From Calycina herbarum (Eukaryota > Ascomycota > Leotiomycetes > Helotiales > Pezizellaceae): DNA of 64,000 nucleotides. Where the stretch lies: positions 310,001 through 374,000 of the forward strand of contig LLEY01000008.1 in assembly GCA_001414485.1 (NCBI GenBank). Direction: 5' to 3'. Shown here piece by piece: positions 49,216-61,500 of this stretch. How positions within the stretch are numbered: position 1 is the first letter of the stretch; each line of letters begins with the position of its first letter. The position numbers and the translations under genes are program-made. The notes under the pieces were generated by a model. That model had not been told where the DNA came from, did no database searches, and saw only the letters and a list, made by a program, of their open reading frames with translations.

Positions 49216-49640
49216 AAACCCAAGAAGGGCGAATTATTCTGGCTATCGAGGCTATTCGATCGTCTAAAAAACTAAGCAAACGCTCCGCGGCAAAGATCTA
49301 CAAAGTACCGTATACGACTCTTTCCGACAGAATGGCTAGCCGAACCTATCGCCCCGATTCCAAAGCTAATTGTCATAAGTTGACTAAGTTAGAAGAGGAA
49401 GTGATTATTCAGAATATACTCGATATGGATTCCAGAGGATTTGCGCCCCGGTTAGCTGGTGTAGAAGATATGGCCAATTTTATCCTTGAATCGCTAGGGG
49501 GAAGACGCGTCGGCAAGCTCTAGGCACATCGGTTTGTACAACGACAACCAGACCTTAAGACGCGTTTTAATCGCGTTTATGATTTCCAAAGGACCTTGTG
49601 CGAAGATCCAGAGAGTGCTTTCAAAGCTTGACGTGAGGTT
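49216..49640 (+). pseudogene. Transposase N-terminal fragment (HTH domains) with stop
   Basis: In-frame sequence from about 49216 runs through the DNA-binding helices to RRVGKL and then TAG (49521-49523), where the family usually has Trp before AHRFV. Reading resumes AHRFVQRQPDLKTRFNRVYD and FQRTLCEDPE, then ends. There is no ATG at the expected N-terminus. It cannot make active transposase but could, at most, yield a DNA-binding peptide. Confidence 0.85.
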
Positions 49641-49669
49641 ACGGACTCTAACTCCCCCTCGGCCATCTA

Positions 49670-50155
49670 GTGCCAAGCCAACCCCTCCCTTGGGTATCCC
49701 AGACCCCTTCTAACCCAACTGAAGCACTTTCACAATCAACTCTTGTGCGAAATCGTATAGCCCGTCACCAAGGAAGCTCGCTAACTCCACTTTTTCAAAC
49801 AGTTGCTGCGTTAGCAAAGGGTACAGAGCGAATAGCACATGAGATGACCCTTTTGTCTACGGAGGTCCGTACTCTTCGCGCGGCAAATGAAGCCCTAAGC
49901 AAACGCCGTAGGGCTAAAAAGACTCGTGTCTGTCAAGGGGGGGCACTTATAGTAGAGGATGTACAGGATATTTTGACTCAGAAGGATGTAGATGAGCAAG
50001 TACGACGCGACGTACGTGAGGCGGGGGTTAGTCGTAAGGAGGGGCAACCTTCTAGGCGGCGCTGTGGAACTTGTAGAAAAGCTAGTCATAACGCGCGAAC
50101 TTGTCAAGAAGTTGTAGATGTATCTAGTTCGTCAGATCCTGAGAGCGATAATTAA
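49670..50155 (+). pseudogene. Transposase C-terminal fragment with zinc knuckle
   Basis: 161 open codons: WVSQTPSNPTEALSQSTLVR, LAKGTERIAHEMTLLSTEVR, ANEALSKRRRAKKTRVCQGG, then the CCHC knuckle near residue 138 and an acidic Ser tail. This is the usual tail of Fot1/pogo transposases. It is out of frame with the N-terminal part. Confidence 0.85.
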
Positions 50156-50480
50156 TTTAATATGTTGTGGTTGATTTATTTAGGTGTAAAGTTTCGTGCC
50201 AAGGAAAAGTGATCGACTCGGTGATATGATCGACTCGCTGATAAACCACGTTAAGATAAAATAAAAGGACTTACTCGAAAGTTTTATACTTTAGTTTATT
50301 TTTAAAATTATTCTCATCTAAACTCTTATCTAATTATTTAAATTACTTTAAATTTTTAGGACAATATAATAAAATAAAGGAATTTATATAAAACTTAATA
50401 TACTTTAATCTACTCTAAGATGTATTCTCTTCGGAACTCCAGTAATTTAATTCAACTACTTCAAGTTTCCAAGGAAACGA

Positions 50481-50580
50481 ATTAAATTATGTCAAAGTTT
50501 AGAACAACCAATCAAATTATCCTACTTATCTAGAACAACAATCGAAGTTATTCTAAAAACCCGGAACAACAAGATTTAAG
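50481..50580. repeat. Three ~31-bp units with GAACAAC cores
   Basis: gaacaacc, gaacaaca and gaacaaca recur at about 31-base spacing with ttattctaa-type partners, at the edge of the tandem array. They resemble the ends of the dispersed TTGTTC MITE family. Confidence 0.5.
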
Positions 50581-50597
50581 AATTCAGAAGCGAATTC

Positions 50598-52824
50598 CTA
50601 ATTACCAGCTTGAACCAAAACATCCTCCACTTTCCCTGGTCCCCTACCAATAGCTTCCTTCAAACTAATGACTCCTGCAAACTCCTGCCCCTTTCCAGCA
50701 GCCTCAACAGGCACAGAATAACTGCCAACCTCCTTCCCAACTAAACTCTCAACATCACGAATAATCGTCTGGTTGACAGCCTCGACGCTTCGATAGTAAA
50801 GCTCCTTTTCCTCCGTACTAACACCACTGAATTTGAATTCCTGGGAGGTACTTCCAAACCCACTACTTGTCCCTGTAGAAGGAGATCCAGCGTAATGAGC
50901 TGTTCCATTCTGTTTTGTGTCCAAAGACGTTCCAATAAAAGAAGAAGCAATATCTTTAGATTGCTGGATATGGTGGAAGGTTTGAAGACCAGTTGGAAAT
51001 ACGGGTGTTCCTTGATATGCCAGCTTGAGTCCGAGATCGAGAACGGCGTCTAGTGTAAAGTTTCCAGAGGGTTGGACGAGGTAGGAGGTATTAGCGAATA
51101 CGGGATAGGAGTAAGTTGATTTGTAGTAGATGCCCCCAGTCGATTCGTCAGTGCCAGTCGTGAGTTGTTTGCTGACCTGTATTGCGCCAAACAGGGTATA
51201 TTTTCCATAGCTTGAGAAAGTAAGATCTTGAGTCCAGGTAACTGTTCTCTCCCCGCCCGTCTCTGTTTTTATTGTGGACGAAACGGAGAGACTTCGCTTA
51301 ACGTCTGTGGTATAGGTAAGAGTTTCGTTGGCTCCAGTTGCATTTTGTGTCAATATTTGAGAAACGCCGATGACAGGAGCAGGGTTAACGACTGTTGGAG
51401 CTAGACCTGTAGTGACGGATGTTGCTGAATCCTGCCAGATGAATATCTTGCCCGTCACGTACCAGGAGCCGCCAACCGTTTCAGTCAGCTTTCCACTGGC
51501 CTTGCCATCATCTTCTATACCAGCCACCCTGATTTCAAAGGTGTGTTGTTGCCCATCGGAAAGGACAGGAAGCCAGGGAGTTATATCGATTTCGTGCTCT
51601 CTCAGATCAAAAGCGTCAATTCCGACAATAGGTCTCCATAAGCCAGGCACAACACCACCTGTGAAAATAACAGGAAAAGGCCACTGCACTCCCGCGAGTT
51701 GGCCATCAATCAAGACTTGCACTTCACGAAATGTCGAGTATCCGTATAAGGTTCCTGCATAGGGTTCGAACGAAAATATATCCGATTGCAGTACGTTTCC
51801 CCACCAAAACTCTTCTGTTGACTGCCCACAGGCTGAAATTGAGAATACGGCTCGATTTGCATTTTGGGGAAAGCCTATAGTATTTGTCGCATTCTCAGCA
51901 GGTAGAGTAAAAACACTAGCAGAATTTGTAGAGCCTTTTCTCGTCGATATTGGCACAATCAAAGATGCAGGTGAAACAGTTTCTTCACTCGTATAAAAAG
52001 TAGCGGTCAAGGTAGTGTTGAAGGGCCCAGTATAGACGTCATTGATCAAGTTTCCAAGGTCGAAAATTAGAGTTTGAGGGGAGTTCCAAAAGTACAAATA
52101 TTCCGTCATATCCTTTATATATTCCCAATGAATCCCGTTAACCGTAGGCTCTGCCGTGGACGTTCTCCAAACCTCCGTATCATTGAAGTACATGAGTGCA
52201 AGCCTGTCATACTGTCGACCAGATGATTTGACCGAAAAGTTCATGGCGACACGGTTAAACTTGCAGTCGGGGGGAGTATAATTTCCTAGTTGGGAATTAG
52301 TATTGGCTAGTAAATCAACCGGGGCTTGGCAACTCACCAACAAACGGTATGCCATATGAATATCCAAAAGAATGTTCCATCAGAAGGACTTGACAGCTAC
52401 GTGTCGCATCGGCAGTAGCTATACTGTTTGTGTTCTCTAATCCGTCGCTCGAGACAGTGTTGTCGCCTGCGGTAGGAAAAAGCACGGGAGGATAAACCTG
52501 GAAGCACTCCAGGACCGCCGAAGTTGGCGCGGCGACGACTGCGTGAACTGCATTCTTGACAAGAATATAGCTTGCAATTGGCGATATATCGGTTGCTACT
52601 GATTTCCCGAAAATGAAGCAGCCGCCGAAGACCCAAAGCAGTGCTACGCAACATCCAGCAAGAGCTGAAGCTAGTAGCTTGCAGTTTCTAGGTCGTTTTC
52701 CTTGTCCAGCAGTCGCGTGTCGATTGTTTATTGACGTTCCCTCCTTCGTGTACGAGGGTAGTAGTGTTTTTTCGTTTGCCATTTCTAATGCTTTCGTACT
52801 CTGGCTGTGGTTTTCCGGCGCCAT
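50598..52824 (-). CDS. Peptide-N4-asparagine amidase A (PNGase A type)
   Basis: Two exons, 52824-52338 and 52285-50598, with a 52-nt intron, give 724 residues. An N-terminal signal anchor (LASALAGCCVALLWVFGGCF, residues of about 52-71) is followed by the PF12222 domain: CQVLLMEHSFGYSYGIPFVG, YTPPDCKFNRVAMNFSVKS, YDRLALMYFNDTEVWRTSTA, PTVNGIHWEYIKDMTEYLYF and FWWGNVLQSDIF. The family removes N-glycans from glycopeptides, giving Asp from Asn. The topology suggests a type II membrane or secreted enzyme of the secretory route or cell wall. Frame intact. Confidence 0.9.
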
Positions 52825-52918
52825 GCTGAACAATGATTGAAGGTGGAGAAGAAAGGTTGAAGACGAGGGTCCGAAAGTGGAAATAGCACTGCTGCGAGTG
52901 CGTGAGAGATCAGAACGT

Positions 52919-53209
52919 CTAAGCTCCGCTCGAGACCTCCAAATTGTCCCAGTAACGCTTTCGTGCGGCAACTGCAACCTGGTGGCCCACAAATCGATGC
53001 TGGAAGTAATTGAAGACTGCAAACTCGTCGCGGGTCATGACATAGGTTGTTGGTTGGGCTTCGATTTTGGACCAGATAGCTGTCAAGGCAGCCTCGAGAA
53101 CGTTGACGACGGTGGGGTCCCGGGCTCCTTCCTCGCTGTCCCTTGCAATCTCGAGCGCTTGCGGAACCGTGATGCTGCTTTGAGCGGGGTATCCGGTGTT
53201 GCCACTCAT
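52919..53209 (-). CDS. Small conserved fungal protein, 96 aa, unknown function
   Basis: MSGNTGYPAQSSITVPQALE starts at 53209. The rest is helical and polar (EEGARDPTVVNVLEAALTAI, WSKIEAQPTTYVMTRDEFAV, FNYFQHRFVGHQVAVAARKR) and ends YWDNLEVSSGA. It resembles a small uncharacterised ascomycete family from memory; function unknown. Its stop lies only 94 nt before the start of the PNGase A-type gene on the same strand. The 5' extension of the PNGase frame overlaps this gene in another frame, so the two transcripts may overlap. Confidence 0.65.
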   Translation of the reverse strand: MSGNTGYPAQSSITVPQALEIARDSEEGARDPTVVNVLEAALTAIWSKIEAQPTTYVMTRDEFAVFNYFQHRFVGHQVAVAARKRYWDNLEVSSGA

Positions 53210-53934
53210 ACTAAAGGACGATAAGATAGAGGGGTTCTGGGTAAAGAGAGGCAGAAGGCTACAGTATTTAAAGGACAAAAGAGGAAGCTCTGTATCATTG
53301 ATGGCAAACATAATTGCGGGGAGGATGAGGTTAATAGCCAAGTGGCGGTCGACGTATTGTGCTGCAGGAAGGCAGAGACAGGTCCAATGAGTGGATGCAA
53401 GAAGGAGGAGGAGGAGGCAGAAAGTAATGGCAATGGCTGGACGCTGTGTAACAGAGCAGAGAACTGTTGGTTGGGCTGTTGCTGTTGCTGGTTCGATGAA
53501 CGGCGATGGGTTGCAGACTGAGATAAATTGGGGGGGGGGGGGTGATGTGAGTGGAAAGGGGCAAGTCTTTAGGTGGAAGGAGGTCCGTATTTGTTTCTTT
53601 TCGGAAATAATTGGAGGCTTCATGGAAAAGCAAGATGTCCACTACTGACGATGACAATGGGAGGATGTCACCCTGGCAAGTTGGCTGATTCAAGTGCCCT
53701 GGACGGAGCTGACTCCAAACAAAAGCTTGCTGCCCTGCCTCCAACGTCGAACTGGCACCTAACTGGTTCTCTATACGCTCCTGGATGGCCTCACTCCAGC
53801 ACTCGTTTCACAGCTTCTACCGGGCGTAAATGCACCCCCACCGAGCCCCACGACAATAACCGGCGTGGCTTGACTCTTGTGTGAGGGTCCCTGGGTTTGT
53901 GCTGGGCCTGAAGGGATAACTTTTTTAGCCCTGA

Positions 53935-53971
53935 ACTCTGATGGCTCTGACGGCTCTGACGGCTCTGATGG
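53935..53971. repeat. Minisatellite of GGCTCTGAC units
   Basis: About four 9-bp units (ctctgatgg ctctgacgg ctctgacgg ctctgatgg). Minor. Confidence 0.7.
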
Positions 53972-53976
53972 GTCAC

Positions 53977-56900
53977 AAGGAAGGGCCCCGCGACCGGGAA
54001 TCAGCGACTACTCTGGAAGGTAAATTTCAAATAGTCGAGTAGCAACCTGCAAAATACGTCGCTCTTGTGGGGAAAGGAAACCGTTTCTTGTGTCATCCTA
54101 ACAGACAAACTCTCTGCGGACTGCCGAAGGAAATCCGAGTCAGTTCGAGAACCCTACCCAGCGAAGGGATTCCAGCGATGAGGGAGAGCTGGCGGTCGAT
54201 GCGCAGCGTACCTGCGGCCCGCTTCCGTACAGAGTCGATCCTCATCACCCCCTGAATGGGAAAGGAACTTTGGAGAAGAGAACCAACCCGGTGCCCAGCA
54301 CCTAGAAGACTACTATGACCTTTGGCGCCTCGGCAAATACTGTCGGTATGCCCTCTCCTGCAGAGTGTCTGCAGTTCTCTTCTGGTGTATTGCTCTCTAT
54401 CAGTTTCCGTTCAGCATCTGTCCCGACCGAACCGAGGTCGACCCGCAATGCATCTTCAACATCGCTTTTTTTTTTCCAGCTCCCCCCTGTGCCATCGAAT
54501 TTGACATCGCCATCCACCGAAAATGATGCCGGAGATGCCTCGTTGCCTCTGAGGGCCCCTCATAAACATCATCGTCCCACGAGACCCAGTATTCTCTCAA
54601 GTTCACAAACGCTCCACCGTAAATTGGCGGCAATCATTCCGCTCACAAGTCCCACAGGATAGATTCATGGCAACATCCTTCAAGATCACGCTTCCAAGTC
54701 AACAAAAACAACACCACCTTTGCTTCGGAACCGGCCCGAGAGACACTAATGTTTCTGAGGATTAACTTTATCTTCTTGGGGACTGTGCTGTGTTGTGTTC
54801 TGATTCTTGAAGCCGCGTCTCAATAGTTAAATTTACTTTCGCAACGTGGACAAAAACCTTCTTCAGCTCGAGGCATCCACAAAAATAACCCCATGGCCGA
54901 CTTCAGACTTCAGACGGCCAGCCTCAAAGCTTCCTCTGCAGAGAAATTTAGCAACACGGCTACTATTTCATCCGGCTAGCTTGCCGCATACATGCTCACG
55001 GTCTACTCATGCCATTCTACGCCATGCCATGTGTCAATATGGGCAAGATTTCAGCAAGGATAGAGCCTCGATAAGAGCCGCATCGAAACATACGTCAATC
55101 AGCCACCTCGCGATGGCAGCAAAAGCGGCAACAATTTAGAAAATCACCCCGATCTTTTCGAACAATCATTTCAATTGTCCTAAAATATCTAGGTTGATAC
55201 TTTGCTTGTTGTCCTACAATATCTATGACTATATAATTTCCTCAATTATATGATGAAGTTTCAGGGATCAAAGCTCTTTCCTGCCGCTTTTGTTGTCCAT
55301 CGCCGCGATATTATCAATAACGTTACAGTAGCCGACAATGAACCTATTCGCAACTCAAAAATTGGTTCTTCCCTGTCGCTAAATCCTACGCATTCGAACT
55401 TTATTCTTTTAATCTTCTGGAAGGAATATGACCAAATATCGGATTTGTCCTACGACTGGCCAATCATCGAAGAACCTTTTGTTGAATCCACATTGAACCC
55501 ATACCTAGCCAGTTTATACTTTTCGCCAACTTCTCGCTTCGTCGTAAATTTCCCTTTTCGATTTAGTGGCGTATACAACAGCAGAGAGACCAAGCCCTAA
55601 CTCCCGCTCACGAGAAATTGAGTTTCTTTCCATGCCAAATCAGGGCTTTGCAGACGAGTTGCAACAATACAAATAGATCACCTTGCAGAATCGTCACCGG
55701 TGTGTTTGGGCTCTTTGGACGGCCGTCTCACAACAAATCGACAATGATTTGCAACAAAATCCTCCGAACCTCCCCACAATGCACGGTTCGCTGACAGACG
55801 TTTAAATCGACCACTAACCTCCATATTGACATATCCCCGGTTCTAAGGGTTCAAATATCTTAAAGTCTGTTTGAAAATGATCACGCAGTTTGCCTGAGAC
55901 GGCATTTCCTGCGGCGAATTATAACTTATCTCAATCATCCATCCCACAATTCAGCGACGAATTTATGCTTGGACCCAGAAACCGGAAAGCACTCAAGGCT
56001 GTCGATCAATGATTACTGGCTCATGCCATATTACGACGAGTATTCGCCTTGCATACTCAACTATGCATCGAAGATATCACGGCATCAATACGAATATCCC
56101 AAATCTCCAAGACGGCTTCGAGCCCGGTCGCGCGCTATTGTTATATGAAGCAATAGAGAGCTGGAAAGACTTCATCCGGGGCTCCAAGAAAACGTTCAAG
56201 TGGACGGAACTCTCCGCGATTTCAATTCTCTACAAATTATGCGAGTTGATTCTTGTTAACATTTATTTACGTAATGTTTTTGTGGGTTCTGGTGCTCCAA
56301 AAGAAATTCGTCATGAAGCAAAATCTTTGAGTTTTTTTTTCCTGGGCCATGGATCTGAGGTGGCGCGAGGTCCCTTTCTCGAGCAGCGAGCTTGATAAGA
56401 TTGTGGCAAAGGCCGGATCCATCGAGGGGAAAGTTTTTCTCGTGTATTCGTCAGCGGTCGCACTGTAAGGTTCACTCGGCTGCAGGACATGACCTTTTCT
56501 ACCCACCTAAAAGACAAAGTTTAAAGGTCAGCTGGCGAGTTTTGGCCTTTTCCAGCAAATTACGAACGAGTGTTCCAAGTTTCAAGAAAGTTTCTAGAAG
56601 AACTTAGTCATTTAGTCATCGCTTATTAAAAAAGGGGGTCGTTGACTGGTCGGTCGGACGAGGCTTTCGTAAAGTTTATTGTTTTGCGAAAACAGGTTCA
56701 CGTAAAGTCAAGGCGTTTTTTGATAAACCTGTTTTTATTTGCGCATAGTTTTAAAGCTACTCTACTCATGGCACAGCTCCCGCAAGGTTTCCAGAGTTGT
56801 GGTTATCACGTGAGTGTCATCCAACCCCCTCAGGCTCCATTGACTCGAGTGGTCAAAAGAACCCTCATAATAAAAAGTACAAGCGGTATTGGTCTAGTTG

Positions 56901-57828
56901 TCCCGCAGAACAACCAAAGTGACTGTCCGAGGATAAGTTCTTTGGAGAGTGTGAACAAGCAGTACCTGGTCAACTAGCTCTCGTTATTCCAAATTTCCGG
57001 GGTAGTTCAAGTCAATTAACCAGAAACTTGAAACGATGGCAACCTAGGTCTTTTCAAACCATGATTTCAATTGTTCGAGAATATCTACCTCAAGGGCTGT
57101 TTACTAAAACTTTTGTAGTCTATCGCGAGGGAGCTCTTGCTAGAGACAAAAGGATCCGAGAAAGTATTTATGTCAGTTCAGCTGAGTTAGTACTCTCTTC
57201 AAAATATACTCGAAAGCTGGGTCATATTTAGAAGATACCGGAAAGGCTCAGCGTACTTCATACCTGGACTGAGTTCGCGAGAAATTTATAGCTCTGGGAG
57301 AAGAACATCATGCCGAGAGACACAGGATGACAAAAAAAGAACCTTCGCGAATTTGTTCATCCAACCTCTTCTATCCTAATTTGTTCTCCGAGATTTCGAT
57401 GTACATCGTAATTTTGCGGAACAAGATCAGATGAATGTTAAGTAATGGCTACTGCTTTGTCTTTGTGGTGTTCTGGGATCGACCGAAAGCCCTTGAAATT
57501 TGATGTCTCAGTAATTAATTTGATTGTTTTTATCAAATTAAAATTAATTAAAAGACTAAAAGACTAATAGACGATAACAGTACTGTACCTCGAACATTTG
57601 AGTCTCGTAAAATAGCTCGAACTAGAACAGTATGTTATTCAGCTCGAACAATTTGATAATTTATAAATGCTTCCGACGAAATAGATCCCACTATTAGCCA
57701 CGGTCCAAGACAAAGGCATCATTTCCTTCACAGAGCAGCTTCTCCTAAACTGATTCAATCAATTGAATTTTCCCAGGTCTCTTGATGAATTCTGCTGTGG
57801 TGAATCAATAAGGGTAGCTTTCGTTACT
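53977..57828. other. Intergenic, repeat-rich
   Basis: No supported gene. Frames at 54315-54662, 55250-55600 and 56009-56395 lack domain features. Sequences near 55150-55310, 57050-57130 and 57985 share ctgccgcttttgttgtccat-like text, suggesting dispersed repeat copies. Confidence 0.45.
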
Positions 57829-57958
57829 CTCATTGTTCTGACTTTCTGGGAGAATCTTTACAATTCTCTGTAACAATTTACCCAAGTACCTGGTACAACT
57901 TGCTTCAGTCATCCAGAAGGTTCTCCTTTGGTTTATTCTAGATAGTTAGAACAACGAG
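57829..57958. mobile_element. MITE of the TTGTTCYAAC family, 130 bp
   Basis: The left end ctcattgttctgactttctg and the right end (read in reverse, ctcgttgttctaactatcta) match over about 24 bp with a few differences. Same family as 26232-26347. Confidence 0.6.
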
Positions 57959-58598
57959 AGCTATACACTGCCGCTGTTGTTGTCCTTTGTCCATCGCAAG
58001 GTAGCCTAGTCTCGCGTAGTTTCAACGCGACAACATCAATACAGGACTTCGAACTCCCACCAAGTTGGCCTTGACAGCTGTCGGCCCTCAGATTACCTCG
58101 CAAGTGCCCCATATTTTTCTTTCAAAAAAATATTAATTTGCTTGCTCTCTTTCTCTATATTCTATATCTCCCTTCATACACTGAGTGTCGATATGAATTT
58201 TCATGGAGCGGTTTGGAATAAGACATATCAAATAAGCGTCAGAGAATGATAAAAACAGAGCATTAAAGACACGTTTCATACACCAGAAAAAGACGTGTTG
58301 AAATCGTGAACTATGGGAATATCATGACGGTAATAACGCCAGCGATTTAGTTTCGCGACCGTTGAGAAATCTCCTGTTAGTGGCATATGTCATAATTTTT
58401 CTATAGTGACGAGGAAATGCCCACACAACCTTTATTTCTTTTCACATTCTCTTCTTAACTGCCTACACAACTAGAGAACATATTATCGCTTTGACGATAC
58501 CTCCTTCGTTTCTCTGATTGTTATTTCGCGCATCAATTTCTCGCCTAATTATTTTCGAACACCGCGACTTCAGAATTAAAAAGGAAGACGAATTCAAG

Positions 58599-61500
58599 AT
58601 GCGTATCTCAAAGGTTCTCGCCTCTTTCGGGGCGTTTCTCCTCGCAGGGGTTCAGCCTGTGCTCGCTGGGCCTGGTGGATTTGTGAGCTTGATCAATGCA
58701 ACGCCCTTCGACTGGGTGCTGGTTAACCAGCACGAGTACCAAATGGAATGGCAACCAAAGCAGATTATCCACGCAGGTAAGTACACCACGATCCAGATTC
58801 CACGTCGCATGTCTTGATAATTAATCCTCTAAGGTACTTCCCACCTCCAATATTTCGAATACTGGTATCACCATGGCAAATCTGGAGACTGCGCTGCCGA
58901 AGCTACGTATGCTGTGATGGGCAGTCCAACTGGACAACACTTGACCGTTCAAGCTCGACAAAACGGCGGAAAAAGAATCGAAGTTCAATACCATGATACC
59001 CTCCAATCTCTCAACAACCCCGAGAACTCCCTTATCAATCTTGGATATGTTCACGATGGAGTTGTCCAATTCGTGCTTGCTAGTAACGATGGGGTCTCAT
59101 ACGTCTCAAGTAACCCTCCTGTCGCCTGGATGCAAAGCACCCTTTCAACCATCGGTTCCAAAACCATGCGAACACTTTCGATGCCTGCTAGCCACGATTC
59201 TGGAATCTCGGAATTGACTTATAAATGGAATGGCATCCCACACAACACCCAGACTCAATCTGTCCACGTCTACAAGCAACTTCTCAACGGAGCAAGATTT
59301 TTTGACATTCGTCCGGTCTTGTATAAAGGGAAATGGTATACAGGTCATTTCAGTCCTTTCATGGGTAAAGATTGGGTTGGCGCCACGGGAAGAACTATTG
59401 ATCACATTATCAGTGATATCAATCGCTTTACTGCTGAACATCCTGGTGAACTCATCGTTCTTGATATCACCCATGATGCCAGCATTGATCGATGGTGGAC
59501 TCATCTTTCCGCAGATGAATGGCAAAACTTATACGTCAAGCTCTCTGCAATCAAAGACCTTTGGATTCCAGAGAACGGTGATAATCTGCCTTATGACATT
59601 TCCACCGCACCCATCAGTACTTACATCAAGCCAGGTTCGAGATCTGCAGTCATCATTCGAATACCTGGTTCCGCTCCTGAACCAGGTATTAATCTCCACA
59701 AACGTACTCCCCCGATTCCAGGTAGAAATCGTCCAGCGGATGGAATTCGTGTCGAACCTAGTGTATATGAAACTTTCAATCACGATGAAATCCCAGTTCT
59801 CGATACGGAAAATGGATTTGGTGATTCAAATATCACATTGGCCCAGCCGGTGGTTTTTCTCAATACAATGTTTGCCGCTGATTCAAGCACGGCGTTTGGA
59901 CCATGGAAACAAGCTTTCTTTTCCTCGAACCGTCTCCCACAATCTGGTTCTTACGCGGAGACTCGATGGCCAACTCAAATGTCCTCGAATCAATTGGAGA
60001 AGCTTTCTCGACACGCTTCGGAAGGTGATGCTCCACATATGAGCTATTGGATCTTAACTCAATATTGGACTGATATCACGGACTTTGGTACTCCAAGACA
60101 TAGTATCATCCACATGGCAAGAAAAGCATATCGTGCTCTCTTCACCGACTTGTGGCCATCTATGAGACGGGGGAACAAGTGGCCAAACCTCATCATCATG
60201 GATGACATCCACAACACCGAAGTGGCAGCACTCTGCATGGGCATAAACTCTTACTTCCACCACCCTGATACTGGGAACCGATTCCAAAAACGAGGAACAA
60301 TCTCTACGGGCCGAAATAACAGTACCAAAACCGGAGAACATACCCGCTGTGAGGCCGACACCCGCATTCGCAACGAGAATGAACGCAGACACCTCTTCAC
60401 TGAACAACAAAAATCCTTCAAGAGATTCCAAGATTTCCAACAAAAACAGACCTGGGATCAAGAAAACAGTCTTGAAACCGACAGATTGGAAGATAAAGAG
60501 AGGTATGACCGTAAAATGGAAGATCTCCACGAACAACAGACTTCGGAAACGATCTCTGTGTACCACAATTTAAATAACGATCGCGGAATCTCACCAGCCG
60601 AGAAGAGAAAAATCAAGGAGCGCCTTGCAGATTCACAATCCCAGGAACGTCTCGAACTCTCTAATATGCATTGGAAGATTGTTCATGAAATGAAAGTTAG
60701 AGCCGAGAAGATGAAAAGGGAGTTGATCGAGGAGCAATCTGTAGCTTCTAAAGCGTTCTTGGCAAGACAAGAAAAGGAGATGAATGAGTTGAAGATGGAA
60801 CAGAATGACTTCCTCGATAATGTTCTAAAGCATTTCTTTAGAGATGATAAGACGCCTTTCTGTCCAAAGTCAAGACATGAGTGGCCAATTCCAAAGGGGA
60901 TGCCGACATCTGCAAAGCCGCATAAGAACATTCCAGCATATAACTCTACTTCGAGTGTCTACGTTACTCCGGCCAAGGCGCATTATTCGGTAGAAAAGAA
61001 TCCTTATGTTGTTCATCCAACTGGCGCCTATTATTCTACTTCGAAGAATCCTTATCTTGTTCGTCCAACAGGGGAATATTATACAACTTCGAAGAAACAT
61101 TATGCTGTCCAAACAGAAGCGTACTACTCGGTCTCGTCAAAGATTCCATATGTCGTTCGTCCCACGGGAGCATACCATGCTGTTTCAAATAATCCACATG
61201 TTGTTCCAAACAAGGTTTACCACCCGACTTCAAAGGCTCCATATCGTGTTGCTCCAACTGGTGGGTACTACCCCGTTTCGGAGAACCCATATCACCCTGT
61301 TCCAACAGGTGCATACTATTCGCCATCGAAAAATTCATATGTTGTTCCAAGTAAGGCTTACCACTCGACCCCAAAAGCTCCATATCATGTTGCTCTAACT
61401 CCAGTTTCGAAAAATCCATATCGCCCTGTTCTAACAGGCGCATACTATTCGCCATTGAAGAAGGTGTACCCAACCGGAGTCTATCACTCATCCTCAAAGA

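Larger units (their letters stand above)
49111..50250 (+). mobile_element. pogo/Fot1-like DNA transposon, internally deleted, 1.14 kb
   Basis: Perfect 55-bp terminal inverted repeats (left end acgtggtttatcagcgag, right end its complement) are flanked by TA on both sides, the Tc1/mariner-pogo target. The first half of the transposase keeps the psq-type helix-turn-helix (ILAIEAIRSSKKLSKRSAAK) and the Tc5/CENP-B-type domain (LEEEVIIQNILDMDSRGFAP). The last part keeps a typical Fot1-family C-terminus and a zinc knuckle (CGTCRKASHNARTC, C-x2-C-x4-H-x4-C). The whole DDE catalytic domain between them is missing. The element inserted into the tandem array. Confidence 0.9.
48258..50480 (-). repeat. 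Tandem array of ~111-bp units, interrupted by two transposons
   Basis: With the two insertions removed, about five units of 108-115 bp (the middle one longer) remain. Their plus-strand starts are near 48258, 48370, 48972, 50263 and 50373. Each holds an aaaggactta..cg..actttga segment followed by ctcgtctaaactcyaacta. On the minus strand the units encode variants of SLDEN...FRVxSF, but in broken frames. A length near 37 codons suggests a former repeat-protein exon array. Unit similarity is moderate, so the array is old. Confidence 0.65.

Noticed and set aside
54315..54662. 115-residue frame upstream of the repeat-rich stretch
   Set aside because: Ser/Pro/Thr composition from low complexity; overlaps three other frames.
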